Below, piece by piece: positions 36,314 to 47,150 of a stretch of 64,000 nucleotides of DNA. The stretch covers positions 784,001 through 848,000 of the forward strand of contig NZ_CP015612.1 of the NCBI RefSeq assembly GCF_002138415.1, in the 5' to 3' direction. The stretch is from Stenotrophomonas maltophilia (GTDB lineage Bacteria > Pseudomonadota > Gammaproteobacteria > Xanthomonadales > Xanthomonadaceae). Every line of letters starts with the position of its first letter. Positions within the stretch are counted from its first letter, which is position 1. Both the position numbers and the translations under genes were made by a program. The notes under the pieces are model-generated. The model saw only the letters and a list, made by a program, of their open reading frames with translations, did not search any database and was not told the origin of the DNA.

Positions 36314-36390
36314 CGTGCCCGCTTCTCCTCGTCGTGTGGCTACCAGTATGGCTATCCTGCGAGCATTCCGCATCGGGTACCCTTTCGCCG

Positions 36391-37665
36391 ATGGAACCTT
36401 TGGATACGCTCAACCTGTGGATGGAGCGCGCGCGGGATCGCGCACGGGCCATCAGTTTCGGCCGCTTCCTGTGGCATCGCTTCCTCGACGACCGCCTGTT
36501 CCAGGCAGCGGCGGCGCTGGCGTACACCACGGTGTTCGCGCTGGTGCCGCTGGCGATCGTGGTATTCGGTGTGCTGTCGGCCTTCCCTGTCTTCGACCGC
36601 TGGAGCGATCAGCTCAGCGATTACGTGTTCTCCAACTTCGTGCCCTCTGCGGCGCGCGCGGCCGAGGGCTACCTGCGGCAGTTCTCGGCCAGTGCTGGCC
36701 AGCTGACGGCGGCCGGCTTCATCGCACTGGTGGCCTCACTGCTGATCACGCTCAACAGCGTGGAAGAGACCTTCAACCAGATCTGGCGGGTCGGCTCGAC
36801 CCGGCCCAAGCTGACCCGCTTCCTGGTCTACTGGACCGTACTGACCTTGGGCGCCATGCTCGCCGCCGCATCGCTGGCGGTATCGGCGAGGGTGTTCGCG
36901 ATGCCGTTGTTCGGTACCCAGGAGGGCCGTTGGCTGGCCGAGTTTGCGCTGCGGCTGGCGCCGATCCTGATCGAGTTCGTCTGCATCACGCTGATGTTCC
37001 GGGTGGTGCCGCACCACACGGTGAAATGGCGCCACGCCGTGCCCGGCGCGATCCTGGCGGCGGTCATCCTGGAGCTGGTGAAGTGGGGTATCGGCGCCTA
37101 TCTGGGCAGCTTCCAGTCCTACCAGAAGCTGTATGGCACGGTGGCCTTCGTGCCGATCCTGCTGCTGTGGATCTACCTGTGCTGGGTGGCAGTGCTGCTG
37201 GGCGCGTCGCTGGCCTCGTCGATGGCGGCTTTCCGCTATCAGCCGGTTGAACTGCGCCTGCCGCAGGGGTACGAGTTCTACGGCCTGCTGCGCCTGCTCG
37301 GTCGCTTCCACCATGCCCGTGCCAAGGGCAAGGGCCTGGCCGACGATGAAATCCTGCGGCTGGAACCATTGCTGACCGACTCGCTGCTGCAGGACCTGGC
37401 CTGCAACCTGCAGGAGATCGGCCTGCTGCGTCGTGACGAGCGCGGCGAGTGGCTGCTCGCGCGCGACCTGGACCAGGTCAGCCTGGCCGATCTGTACGAA
37501 TGCACCCAGCTGCGCATCCCGGTGGCCGAGCAGCACCTGCCGTACCGCGACGACAGCCTGGGCCGTGCCGCATTGGCGGCGCTGGACGATCTGCGACTGC
37601 CCCTGCGCGAACGCCTCAAGCGCAAGGTCAGTGATATCTACACCGATTCCGGAGACATGCCATGA
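36391..37665 (+). CDS. YihY/BrkB family inner-membrane protein
   Basis: A 424-residue protein. The N-terminal 300 residues carry six helices with the family signature (LAYTTVFALVPLAIVVFGVL, LNSVEETFNQIWRV, YGTVAFVPILLLWIYLCW). About 125 cytoplasmic residues follow, with a winged-helix-like look. It was once called ribonuclease BN, which is incorrect for this family; the true role is unknown. It overlaps the next gene by ATGA. Confidence 0.85.
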   Translation: MEPLDTLNLWMERARDRARAISFGRFLWHRFLDDRLFQAAAALAYTTVFALVPLAIVVFGVLSAFPVFDRWSDQLSDYVFSNFVPSAARAAEGYLRQFSASAGQLTAAGFIALVASLLITLNSVEETFNQIWRVGSTRPKLTRFLVYWTVLTLGAMLAAASLAVSARVFAMPLFGTQEGRWLAEFALRLAPILIEFVCITLMFRVVPHHTVKWRHAVPGAILAAVILELVKWGIGAYLGSFQSYQKLYGTVAFVPILLLWIYLCWVAVLLGASLASSMAAFRYQPVELRLPQGYEFYGLLRLLGRFHHARAKGKGLADDEILRLEPLLTDSLLQDLACNLQEIGLLRRDERGEWLLARDLDQVSLADLYECTQLRIPVAEQHLPYRDDSLGRAALAALDDLRLPLRERLKRKVSDIYTDSGDMP

Positions 37666-38237
37666 CCCGCAGGACCCCGTTGCCGCTACTGCTCCCGTTG
37701 ACCCTGCTGCTGGCCCTGGCGGCCTGCAAGCCGGCCCAGGAGCCTGCCCCGGCCAGCAGCCAGCCGCCGGCACAGGCGCCGACGCCGACCGCTCCGGCGC
37801 CGGTTGACGAGACCCCGGCCGAGCGCACCACTGCCGAGTTCCCGACGCTGAAGATGAAAGCCGTTGATGGCAGCGACTACGACCTGGCCGCGCACCGCGG
37901 CAAGTGGGTGATCGTGAATTTCTGGGCGACCTGGTGTGCCCCGTGCCGCAAGGAAATGCCGGAGCTGTCGGCGCTGCATGCGATGCGCAGCAACATCGAG
38001 GTGGTCGGCCTGGCCTATGAGGATATCGAGGTGCCGGAGATGCAGTCGTTCCTGACCAAGCATCCGGTGACCTATCCGATCGTGATCGTGGACCCGTTCG
38101 ATCCGCCGGCGGACTTCGCCACGCCGCGTGGTCTGCCGCTGACGCACCTGCTGGACCCGCAGGGCAAGCTGGCCCACACCTTCCTCGGCCCGGTGACGGC
38201 CGCCGACATCGAAAAGCAGATCGCGGCCGGCAAGTAG
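37662..38237 (+). CDS. TlpA-like thioredoxin-fold lipoprotein
   Basis: A 191-residue protein. The lipobox LAAC gives a lipidated Cys22. A Pro/Ala-rich linker runs to about residue 55, then comes a thioredoxin domain with the active site WCAPC in NFWATWCAPCRKEMPEL and the cis-Pro region GLPLTHLLD. It is probably a membrane-anchored periplasmic thiol reductase. Coupled to yihY by a four-base overlap. Confidence 0.9.
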   Translation: MTRRTPLPLLLPLTLLLALAACKPAQEPAPASSQPPAQAPTPTAPAPVDETPAERTTAEFPTLKMKAVDGSDYDLAAHRGKWVIVNFWATWCAPCRKEMPELSALHAMRSNIEVVGLAYEDIEVPEMQSFLTKHPVTYPIVIVDPFDPPADFATPRGLPLTHLLDPQGKLAHTFLGPVTAADIEKQIAAGK

Positions 38238-38313
38238 TGGGTTGGTCGGCAGGGCCTGCGGCCCTGCACCTGCCGGATCAACGTCAACGTCAAAAGCGTG
38301 CATTCTGTGGGAT

Positions 38314-38427
38314 GGCGGGGTGGGTCCGGTTGCGGGGGACGCCGTAAACCCGTCCCTGAAGTGACCCCTGGGGGCTTGGCCGCGGCATCCATGCCGCGGA
38401 CACCCCCGCAACCGGACCCACCCCGCC
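38314..38427 (+). repeat. Nested palindromic element, copy 3 (forward)
   Basis: Outer arms 38314-38338 and 38403-38427 pair perfectly over 25 bp. The loop begins ACGCCGTAAACCCGTCCCTG as in copy 1. It carries a 12-nt insertion (AAGTGACCCCTG), then the inner hairpin CCGCGGCAT-CC-ATGCCGCGG. The upstream flank CAACGTCAACGTCAAAAGC also resembles the flank of copy 1. Confidence 0.85.
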
Positions 38428-38451
38428 TTCGACAGATCTCCGCGATCTGCA

Positions 38452-38542
38452 GTAGATCCACGCCATGCGTGGATGAATCTCCATCGGAATCGAATATTTC
38501 GAACTGGAATCGAAAAGCATCCACGCATGGCGTGGATCTACT
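38452..38542 (+). repeat. Inverted SMAG/REP pair (GTAGATCCACG type)
   Basis: GTAGATCCACGCCATGCGTG at 38452 and the mirror CCACGCATGGCGTGGATCTAC ending at 38542 (21 bases, given here by position) enclose about 43 nt. They sit between copies 3 and 4 of the nested element. The 533-bp gap 38238-38770 shows nothing besides these repeats. Confidence 0.8.
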
Positions 38543-38590
38543 GTGTCGACCAAGGTCGACACCCTCCAACAGCCGCAGAAATCTGTCAGG

Positions 38591-38692
38591 GGTGGGGCGG
38601 TGTCGGAGTGCGGGGTGTCAGCGGCATGGATGCGGCTGCCAAGCCTACAGGGACGTACTTGCGGCGTCCCCGCACTCCGGCACCGCCCCACC
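38591..38692 (-). repeat. Nested palindromic element, copy 4 (inverted)
   Basis: Outer arms 38591-38615 and 38668-38692 pair over 25 bp with one T-G wobble. The 52-nt loop read on the minus strand starts ACGCCGCAAGTACGTCCCTG and ends in a CATCCATG-centred inner hairpin with one mismatch. It is the inverted partner of copy 3. Confidence 0.85.
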
Positions 38693-38770
38693 ATCCCACG
38701 GAATACCCGCTGTTGCTGTTGCTCTGGCTCTGGCTTCGGCAGGTGCAGGGTGCAACCCTGCCGAACAACC

Positions 38771-39556
38771 CTACTCCTCGACCGGGAAGTCCTCGATCGG
38801 CTTCAGTACATCGTAGTGCTCGCGATGCAGCTTGCCCTTCAACTTCGGCAGCTCCGGCAACGGCGCATCGACCCGCGTGTCCGGCAACCGGTCCAGCAGG
38901 TTGCGCACCAGGGTCAGTCGCCCCAACCGCTGGTCGTTGAAATCCACCAGCGTCCACGGCGCCGCCTCGCGATGCGTCGCGCGCAACATCGCCTCGCGGG
39001 CTTCGGTATACGCGCTGTACTTGCTGCGGGATTTCAGGTCGACCGGGGACAGCTTCCAGCCCTTCAGTGGATCGAGATGACGCTCGGCGAAGCGCTTCTC
39101 CTGCTGCTCCTGGTCCACGCACAGCCAGTACTTGAACAGCAGGATGCCGTCGTCCACCAGCAGCTGTTCGAACACCGGCGCCTGGCGCAGGAACTGCTGG
39201 TACTCGGTTTCGCTGCAGTAGCCCATCACCCGTTCGACGCCGGCGCGGTTGTACCAGCTGCGGTCCATCAGCACGATCTCGCCGGCAGCGGGCAGATGCG
39301 AGACGTAGCGCTGGAAATACCACTGCGTGGCTTCGCGGTCGGTGGGCTTGGGCAGCGCCACCACCCGGCACTGGCGAGGGTTGAGATGCTGGCTGATGGC
39401 CTGGATCGCGCCGCCTTTGCCTGCGGTATCACGGCCCTCGAACAGCACCAGCAGGCGCTGCCCGCTGTGCTGTACCCAGCGCGCCATTGCGGTCAGTTCC
39501 AGCTGCAGCGGCAGCAGCAGTTCGTCGTAGTCCTTGCGCTTGAGCTTGGCCATCAT
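38771..39556 (-). CDS. ppk2: Polyphosphate kinase 2 (PPK2)
   Basis: A 261-residue P-loop kinase that phosphorylates nucleotides with polyphosphate. Walker A is FEGRDTAGKGGAI at about residue 40, Walker B is VLMDRSWYNRAGVERVMGYC, and the lid is LKRWKLSPVD-like (GWKLSPVDLKSRSKY). One-domain class; ADP or GDP preference cannot be told. Two adjacent ATG codons make the start 39556 or 39553. Confidence 0.93.
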   Translation of the reverse strand: MMAKLKRKDYDELLLPLQLELTAMARWVQHSGQRLLVLFEGRDTAGKGGAIQAISQHLNPRQCRVVALPKPTDREATQWYFQRYVSHLPAAGEIVLMDRSWYNRAGVERVMGYCSETEYQQFLRQAPVFEQLLVDDGILLFKYWLCVDQEQQEKRFAERHLDPLKGWKLSPVDLKSRSKYSAYTEAREAMLRATHREAAPWTLVDFNDQRLGRLTLVRNLLDRLPDTRVDAPLPELPKLKGKLHREHYDVLKPIEDFPVEE

Positions 39557-39599
39557 CACACCACGCGGAGAGGAGGCCTGAGCGTAGCGCAGGGATGGC

Positions 39600-41306
39600 T
39601 CAGGCGATGTCGACGCCCTGCCACCCATGTTCGGCGGCCAGCCTCTGCAGCAGCGCTGACAGGTCGCGGGCGAAGCCGGCCATGTCGAACAGGCCGCTGC
39701 GCGCGCGCGCGCGGGCCAGTTCGCTGCGCAGCGCCGCCAGGGCAGCCGGATCGTTGCCCAGCGCACTGGCGGTGGCGATGAAGGCGGCATCGTCGGCGAC
39801 GTTCATGTGCACCAGACCCAGATGATGGTTGAGGCTGCCGGCCACGCGCGCGGCGAAGGTGTCGCCGGGGCAGGTCAGCACCGGGCAGCCGGCCCACAGC
39901 GCGTCGGACGCGGTGGTGTGCGCGTTGTACGGATGCGTGTCGAGGAACAGGTCGGCCAGCTGATAGCGGGCCAGGTACTGCGGATGCGGCAGCTTGGCCA
40001 TGAATACCAGGCGTGCCGGGTCCAGGCCGGCAGTCTGCGCGGCCGCACGCAGGCGCGTATCGGCCCGGCCGGGACCGGACAGCAGCCACAGCACGCTGCC
40101 GGGCACGGCCTGCAGTACCGCGAACACGCGGCCCATACTGCGCGGATTGAGTTTGTAGCTGTTGTTGAAGCAGCAGAACACCACGCCATGCTCGGGCAGG
40201 CCGCACTCGGTGCGCGTCGGTGCCGGTTCAAGTACCCGCGTGTTGTCCGAGGGCTGGAAAGCGCGTGGCAGGCGCAGCACGCGTTCGCTGTAGTGCGGCT
40301 CCAGTGATGCCGGCAGGGCGACGTCATCGCCGATCACCGCATCCATCCACGGTGCACCCGACGTGCCGGGGTAGGCCAGCCAGTTCAGTTGCAGCGGGGC
40401 AGGGCGCATCGCCAGCACTTCCGGCGTGCCACCACCGCCCCAGCCGCGCAGGTCGAACAGCAGATCAATGCCTTGCGCGCGGATGCGGGTGGCGATGTCG
40501 GCATGACGCAGGCCGGACACATCGTGCAGCTGCGTTGCCGCCTGCAGGCGCTTGCGGATGCGGCTGCCGTCATCGCGGTTCAGTGCGAACAGGTGCAGTT
40601 GCAGAGCGGGATCATGGCGCAGCTGTTCGAACAGGGCCGCGGTCAGCAGTCCGGTGGGATGGGCGCCGAAACCGTTGGAGAGGAAACCGGCCCGCAGCGC
40701 GCCTTGGGCACGCACCTTCGTTGGCGACAACGGGCGCACCGAGGCGGCTACGGGAGATGCACGCGCACGCGCGCAGGCCAACTGCTCGGCAGCGCTGGCC
40801 TCTTCGCTGAGAAAGGCGAACGGTTCGACGACGCCCTGCCCGGAGGCCAGCGCACCGCGCACCTGTTCCGCCAACGCGTCCACGTCCTGCCAGTCGCACA
40901 GGCGACGCTGCCAGGCCAGGCGCTGGGCGGCGATATAGGGTTCGTCCGGCATCAGTGCATGTGCACGGCGATAGGCCGACGCCGCGCCTTCGGCATCATC
41001 GGCATCTTCCAGCGCATGGCCCAGCCACAACGCGATGCCGGGGTGCTGCGGGGCCAGCGCCGAGGCCTGGCCGAGCAGCCTGGCCGCGTCGGCATGCGCG
41101 CCGGCCATCCAGGCCACACGGCCCAGCCGCGCCAGCGCTTCGGGATGGTTCGGGCGCAGCTGCAGCGCACGTCGTGCCGCCTGCTCCCCGGCGGCGATGT
41201 CGCCGGCTTCCAGTTCCAGGTCGGCCAGCATCACCCAGGCGACAAAGTCGCCGGGCTGGCGTGCGATCGCCTGTTGCAGGTGCTGCCGCTGCTGCCAGGC
41301 CGTCAT
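39600..41306 (-). CDS. TPR-containing O-GlcNAc-transferase homologue (GT41, XcOGT-like)
   Basis: A 568-residue protein: N-terminal TPR helices to about residue 150 (for example GEQAARRALQLRPNHPEALARLG). A GT41/SPINDLY-type glycosyltransferase region follows, with GFGAHPTG, LDLRGWGGGGTPEV-like FDLRGWGGGG, QLNWLAYPGTSG, FCCFNNSYKLNP, and HTTASDALWAGCPVLT. Length and architecture equal the structurally studied Xanthomonas campestris OGT. No signal peptide, so cytoplasmic. The native acceptor is unknown. Confidence 0.9.
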   Translation of the reverse strand: MTAWQQRQHLQQAIARQPGDFVAWVMLADLELEAGDIAAGEQAARRALQLRPNHPEALARLGRVAWMAGAHADAARLLGQASALAPQHPGIALWLGHALEDADDAEGAASAYRRAHALMPDEPYIAAQRLAWQRRLCDWQDVDALAEQVRGALASGQGVVEPFAFLSEEASAAEQLACARARASPVAASVRPLSPTKVRAQGALRAGFLSNGFGAHPTGLLTAALFEQLRHDPALQLHLFALNRDDGSRIRKRLQAATQLHDVSGLRHADIATRIRAQGIDLLFDLRGWGGGGTPEVLAMRPAPLQLNWLAYPGTSGAPWMDAVIGDDVALPASLEPHYSERVLRLPRAFQPSDNTRVLEPAPTRTECGLPEHGVVFCCFNNSYKLNPRSMGRVFAVLQAVPGSVLWLLSGPGRADTRLRAAAQTAGLDPARLVFMAKLPHPQYLARYQLADLFLDTHPYNAHTTASDALWAGCPVLTCPGDTFAARVAGSLNHHLGLVHMNVADDAAFIATASALGNDPAALAALRSELARARARSGLFDMAGFARDLSALLQRLAAEHGWQGVDIA

Positions 41307-41311
41307 CGTGC

Positions 41312-42371
<1,060 letters not shown>

Positions 42372-42394
<23 letters not shown>

Positions 42395-43655
42395 CGGGTC
42401 TCACGGGTGGGTGGCGGTAACCCGGCGTGGCCGGGAACAGGCGCTCGGCGGCGCGGGTCAGGTCAGCATCGCCACTCAGCGCGGCGGCGCGCAGTGCGGC
42501 GGTCGGCGGATGCAGCAGTCGATTGGTCAGGCCATGGGCCAGCAGTTCCAGCACTTCGTCGGCTGGCTTGCCGTTGGCCAGCTGCTGGCGCGCGCGCTCC
42601 AGCAGTTCGGCGCGGGTGGCTTCGCCGAACGCACGCAGCTGCCGCAGCGGTGCCTGGTGGGCGCTGGCCTGCTGGGTCTCGACGAAGCGCGACACCTGCA
42701 GGTCGATGATCGCCTCGGCTTCGGCGGCGGCCTCGCGGCGGCCACGGCGGTTGTCTTCCACCGCGCGCTCGAGATCGTCCACGGTGTAGAGGAAGGCATC
42801 GTTGAGCGTGCCGACCTCGGCCTCGATGTCGCGCGGTACGGCCAGGTCGAACAGCAGCATCGGCTTGTGCCGGCGCGCGCGTAAGGCCTTGGCCACCATC
42901 TCGCGATGGATCACCGGTTCGCGCGCGGCGGTGGCCGAGAACACCACGTCGGCCTCGCCCAGGTGGCGGTCCAGTTCGGTCAACGGCAGCGCCACGCCGC
43001 CATGGCGGCTGGCAAGTTCCTGCGCGTGGGCGAGGGTGCGGTTGGCGATCAGCAGCCGGCGTACCTTGCCTTCGCTCAGGTGCCGTGCAGCCAGTTCGAT
43101 GGTCTCGCCGGCACCGACCAGCAGCACGGTGGAGTCGTCCAGGCGCGCGAACGCGTTCTGCGCCAGGCGCACCGCGGCCGAGGCCACCGATACCGGATTG
43201 GCGCCGACCTGGGTATCGGTGCGCGCACGCTTGGCCACCGAGAAGGTCTGCTGGAACAGGCGGTCCAGGCGCTGGCCGAGCAGACCGTGGTCGCGCGCGG
43301 TCGACCAGGCATCCTTCACCTGGCCGAGGATCTGCGGTTCGCCCAGCACCATCGAGTCCAGCCCGGTGGCGACCCGGAACAGGTGGCGCACGGCCTCGGC
43401 ATCAGCATGCTGGTACAGGTAGCCCTGCAGGTCGCCGGCCTGGCTGTGCAGCCACTGGTCCAGCGCCTGTGCCGACTCGGCCACGGCGTACAGCTCGGTG
43501 CGGTTGCAGGTGGACAGCAGCACGGCCTCGGCGATCTGCGGGGTATTGCGCAGCGAACCGAGCGCGCGCGGCAACGCCTCACCGGCGAAGGCCGCGCGCT
43601 CGCGCAGCTCCACCGGTGCGGTCTGGTGATTCAGTCCGAGCACCCACAGGGTCAT
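42372..43655 (-). CDS. hemA: Glutamyl-tRNA reductase
   Basis: A 427-residue enzyme starting C5 tetrapyrrole synthesis by reducing Glu-tRNA to glutamate semialdehyde. Catalytic Cys50 is in [12 protein letters not shown]. The NADPH-binding [17 protein letters not shown] and the C-terminal dimerisation helix are complete. It is divergent from the TPR-lolB-ispE operon with a 54-bp shared promoter region, as in other Gammaproteobacteria. Confidence 0.97.
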
Positions 43656-43709
43656 TGTTCAGTTGCTTGCGATAAGCTGCTGGCCATTGGACGACATTTT
43701 AAGGCCCCG

Positions 43710-45404
43710 ATGCCGACGATGCCCGCATTGATTCGCATCCCCAGTGTTCTGCTGCTGTCCCTGGCCTGCGCCCAGGCCCTGGCGGCGGTGCCGGCCAAGG
43801 CCCCCGTACGGGCCCCGGCCACTGAGGAACTGGCGCTGGAACCGGTGATGGCCGGTGAGTTCGCCCTGCAGGCCGGCAAGCTGGCCGAGGCCGCGCGCTG
43901 GTACCTGCAGGCGGCCCAGCAGACCGACGGCGACGCCGGCCTGGCCGAGCGCGCGACCCGCATTTCCATGCTCGCCAACGATGATGCCAGCGCCGCCAAG
44001 GGCCTTGCCCTGTGGCAGCAGCGGGCCCCACGCTCATTGACCATGCGCAGTGCGGCCGGTGCGCTGGCCATGCGCCAGGGCGATGTGAAGGCGGCCCGCA
44101 CCGAACTGCAGGCCCTGCTGGCCGACCCCGACGAGCGCGGCTGGAAGTTCGCCCTCGCCGCGCTGATTGGCGGTGGCCGTGATCCGGCGGTGCCGGCGCA
44201 GGTGTTGGGCGAGCTGGTCGACGCCAACGCCATTCCGCCGAAGATCGAAGCCTGGCAGGAGTTCGGCCGCCTTGCCCTGCGCATGGAAAAGCCCGAACTG
44301 GCGCGGCGCATGATCGATGAAGTGGTCAAGCGCTTCCCCGAGGAGCCGCGTGTGGCGTTGCTGCGTGCCAGCCAGCTGCAGCAGGCCGGCGAGACCGACA
44401 AGGCATTGTCGCTGCTGCACGACGTGGAGCCGAAAACCCGCCAGGACCCGGAACTGCGCAATGCCGTGGCCATCGCCTATGACAGCCTCGGCCAGCCCGC
44501 CGCCGCCGAGCGCGTGCTGGCGTTCGGCCCGCAGGACGTGCAGACCTGGGGCATGCGCGCCTCGCTGCTGGCCAAGCAGGGCGACAAGGCCGCGCTGTCC
44601 AACCTCTACAACGAACTGTCGCGGCAGGCGGCCAAGCCGGACCCGGCGCAGCGCCTGCTGCTGGGCAAGATCGCCGAGTACCTGAAGCGCTACCCCGAGG
44701 CGGTGCAGTGGTACCACAGCGTGCCCGGTGGCGATGAGCTGAGCGAAGCGCGCCTGCGCGCGGCCAACGCCCAGGCCCTGGCCGGGCGCCTGCCGCTGGC
44801 GCTGGATGAAGTGCACGCGATCCAGTCCGATGCGGTGGTCGACGACGACGTGCGCCGCGACGCCTACCTGCTGGAAGCCGAACTGCGCCAGCGCGCCGAC
44901 GACAGCGCCGGTGAACTGGATGCGCTGGCCCGCGGCCTGGCCGCTTACCCGGATGACAACGGCCTGCTGTACGCCCGTGCGCTCACCTGGGAACGCCGCG
45001 ACGATATTCCGCGCGCCGAGGCCGACCTGCGCAAGATCCTGGTGACCGAGCCGGAGAACGTGCCGGCTTTGAACGCGCTGGGTTACACCCTGGCCGATCG
45101 CACCGGCCGCCTGCAGGAAGCACTGGAGCTGATCGACCGCGCCCGCGTGGCCGAACCGGACAACGCGGCCATCGTCGACAGCTATGGCTGGGTGCTGTAT
45201 CGCCTGGGCCGCAAGGAAGAGGCACTGGTGCAGCTGCGCCGGGCCTGGACCCTGGCCAAGGACCCGGAGATTGCTTCGCATGTCGGCGAAGTGCTGTGGG
45301 TGCTGGGCAAGCACGATGAAGCCCGCCATTTCTTCGACGAAGCGGCCAAGCTCGACCCTGAAAACCGCGCGCTGCTGCGCGCCCGCGAGAAATTCAATCC
45401 ATGA
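43710..45404 (+). CDS. Exported tetratricopeptide-repeat protein
   Basis: A 564-residue protein with a signal peptide ([22 protein letters not shown]) and about 12 TPR-like helical hairpins. The clearest are near the C-terminus ([51 protein letters not shown]). It is the usual gene before lolB in Xanthomonadaceae and Pseudomonas. A scaffold in the periplasm or outer membrane is likely, partner unknown. ATG 43710 follows AAGG; ATG 43719 is the alternative. Confidence 0.8.
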   Translation: MPTMPALIRIPSVLLLSLACAQALAAVPAKAPVRAPATEELALEPVMAGEFALQAGKLAEAARWYLQAAQQTDGDAGLAERATRISMLANDDASAAKGLALWQQRAPRSLTMRSAAGALAMRQGDVKAARTELQALLADPDERGWKFALAALIGGGRDPAVPAQVLGELVDANAIPPKIEAWQEFGRLALRMEKPELARRMIDEVVKRFPEEPRVALLRASQLQQAGETDKALSLLHDVEPKTRQDPELRNAVAIAYDSLGQPAAAERVLAFGPQDVQTWGMRASLLAKQGDKAALSNLYNELSRQAAKPDPAQRLLLGKIAEYLKRYPEAVQWYHSVPGGDELSEARLRAANAQALAGRLPLALDEVHAIQSDAVVDDDVRRDAYLLEAELRQRADDSAGELDALARGLAAYPDDNGLLYARALTWERRDDIPRAEADLRKILVTEPENVPALNALGYTLADRTGRLQEALELIDRARVAEPDNAAIVDSYGWVLYRLGRKEEALVQLRRAWTLAKDPEIASHVGEVLWVLGKHDEARHFFDEAAKLDPENRALLRAREKFNP

Positions 45405-46060
45405 GTGTTTCCCTGATCCGGCCGCTGCTGTTGGCGGCCGCGACCCTGGCGGTGAGCGCCTGTACCAGCGTCGGCACGCAGAAGACCCCGGCGCCAGCGG
45501 TGGTCGAGATTGTTTCGGCCGAAGCCGCGCAGGCCGAGGCCGCGCGCGTGACCGCGCTGCAGGCACAGCCGGACTGGGCCTTCCAGGGCCGGGTCGCGGT
45601 CAGCAAGGGCAAGGACGGTGGCAGCGGTCGCATCGACTGGAAGCAGGAAGGCCGCCGCTACGTGGTGGAGTTGAGCGCGCCGGTAACCCGGCAGAGCTGG
45701 AAGCTGACCGGCGACACCCATTCCGAAGCCGGCCGCCTGGAAGGGCTGGCTGGCGGGCCGCGCGATGGCGAGGATGCCCAGCAGCTGCTGCTGGAAGCAA
45801 CGGGCTGGGACATTCCGGTCAACCAGCTGCCGGAGTGGATCCGTGGCCTGGTGGCCGGCGATGCTGCCGGTCCGGAGAAGGTCGAGCGCGACGGTGAAGG
45901 CCGGCCGCGCCGCATGCAGCAGATGGGCTGGCAGGTGCAGTACCTGGACTGGTATCCCGCCGAGGCCGGGCGCCCGGCGCTGCCGCGCCGGATCGAGGCC
46001 AGCAATGGCGACGCCAAGGTGCGCCTGCTGGTGGACCAGTGGGGGCAGGGCGCCCCATGA
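45401..46060 (+). CDS. lolB: Outer-membrane lipoprotein insertase LolB
   Basis: A 219-residue lipoprotein that receives lipoproteins from LolA and inserts them in the outer membrane. The lipobox VSAC gives lipidated Cys21. The domain shows [24 protein letters not shown], the convex-surface part and the final beta strands. ATGA overlaps on both sides couple it to the TPR gene and ispE. Confidence 0.9.
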   Translation: MSVSLIRPLLLAAATLAVSACTSVGTQKTPAPAVVEIVSAEAAQAEAARVTALQAQPDWAFQGRVAVSKGKDGGSGRIDWKQEGRRYVVELSAPVTRQSWKLTGDTHSEAGRLEGLAGGPRDGEDAQQLLLEATGWDIPVNQLPEWIRGLVAGDAAGPEKVERDGEGRPRRMQQMGWQVQYLDWYPAEAGRPALPRRIEASNGDAKVRLLVDQWGQGAP

Positions 46061-46926
46061 GTGGGCTAGCCGACGACGCGGGCTGGTCCTGGTGGCCGGC
46101 CCCGGCCAAGCTGAACCTGTTCCTGCACATCACCGGCCGCCGGGCCGACGGTTACCACGAGCTGCAGACCGTGTTCCGCCTGCTGGACTGGGGGGACCGC
46201 ATCGGCCTGCGCCTGCGTGAAGATGGCCAGGTGCGCCGGCAGGGCGAGGGCCTGGCCGGCGTGGCCGAGGCGGATGACCTGGCGATCCGCGCCGCGCGGC
46301 TTCTGAAAGACGCGGCCAATATTGCGCAAGGTGCAGACATCATCGTCGAAAAGCATGTTTCGGCTGGCGGTGGCTTCGGTGGCGGGTCGTCCGATGCCGC
46401 CACCGTACTGGTGGTGCTGAACCGGCTCTGGCGGGCCGGTCTGGGTGAGAACGCGCTGGCGGAACTGGGCCTGCGCCTGGGCGCCGACGTGCCGGTGTTC
46501 GTGCGCGGGCGCAATGCCTGGGCCGAAGGGGTGGGCGAGCGCCTGCAGCCGATCGTGCTGGAACCGGCCTGGTATGTGGTGGTTGAACCGGGCGTTCATG
46601 TTCCCACCCCGGCCCTGTTCGCAGACCCGGATTTGACGCGCGACAGCCCAGTGGCGAAAATAGAGGACTTCGCTTCCGGAACCCTGGTCGGGAACGCGTT
46701 CGAACCGGTGCTGCGCCGCCGTGAGCCTGCCGTCGAGGCAGCGTTCGCAGCGTTGAGCGACATCGGCACGGCGCGGCTGACCGGTTCGGGAAGTGGTTGT
46801 TTCGTCGAGTTCGCATCGCAGTCTGCCGCAGAGCAGGGACGGTCGAAGTTGCCGAAGGAGTTGCGGGCAAGGGTGGCAGCGGGCGTTGCGCGTTCGCCAC
46901 TGCTGGATGCACTCGAGCAACACTGA
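46057..46926 (+). CDS. ispE: 4-diphosphocytidyl-2-C-methyl-D-erythritol kinase
   Basis: A 289-residue GHMP kinase of the MEP isoprenoid pathway. N-terminal [26 protein letters not shown] loop [17 protein letters not shown] and the C-terminal [11 protein letters not shown] are all present. The ATG overlaps the lolB stop (ATGA). tRNA-Gln and prs follow, the classical lolB-ispE-(tRNA)-prs order. Confidence 0.96.
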   Translation: MSGLADDAGWSWWPAPAKLNLFLHITGRRADGYHELQTVFRLLDWGDRIGLRLREDGQVRRQGEGLAGVAEADDLAIRAARLLKDAANIAQGADIIVEKHVSAGGGFGGGSSDAATVLVVLNRLWRAGLGENALAELGLRLGADVPVFVRGRNAWAEGVGERLQPIVLEPAWYVVVEPGVHVPTPALFADPDLTRDSPVAKIEDFASGTLVGNAFEPVLRRREPAVEAAFAALSDIGTARLTGSGSGCFVEFASQSAAEQGRSKLPKELRARVAAGVARSPLLDALEQH

Positions 46927-46937
46927 TTTATCAATGC

Positions 46938-47014
46938 AGGGGCGTCGCCAAGAGGCCCAAGGCACCAGGTTTTGATCCTGGCATTCGTAGGTTCGAATCC
47001 TACCGCCCCTGCCA
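46938..47014 (+). tRNA. tRNA-Gln (UUG)
   Basis: A 77-nt cloverleaf with encoded CCA. Acceptor AGGGGCG / CGCCCCT, discriminator G. Anticodon arm CCAGG-TTTTGAT-CCTGG with anticodon TTG. T-arm GTAGG-TTCGAAT-CCTAC. It lies between ispE and prs. Confidence 0.96.
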
Positions 47015-47150
47015 ATAGCGGCTGTGTCCGCGCCTTCCAGCGCATCGCCTGCGCGGGACGTGGAAACAACCGCGGTGTTGTCAGCAGCAAGGGTCCATCG
47101 GGTCCTTGCCGACTCCGGATCCCCGCCACTCGTCCCCGCCCGAGACAATC

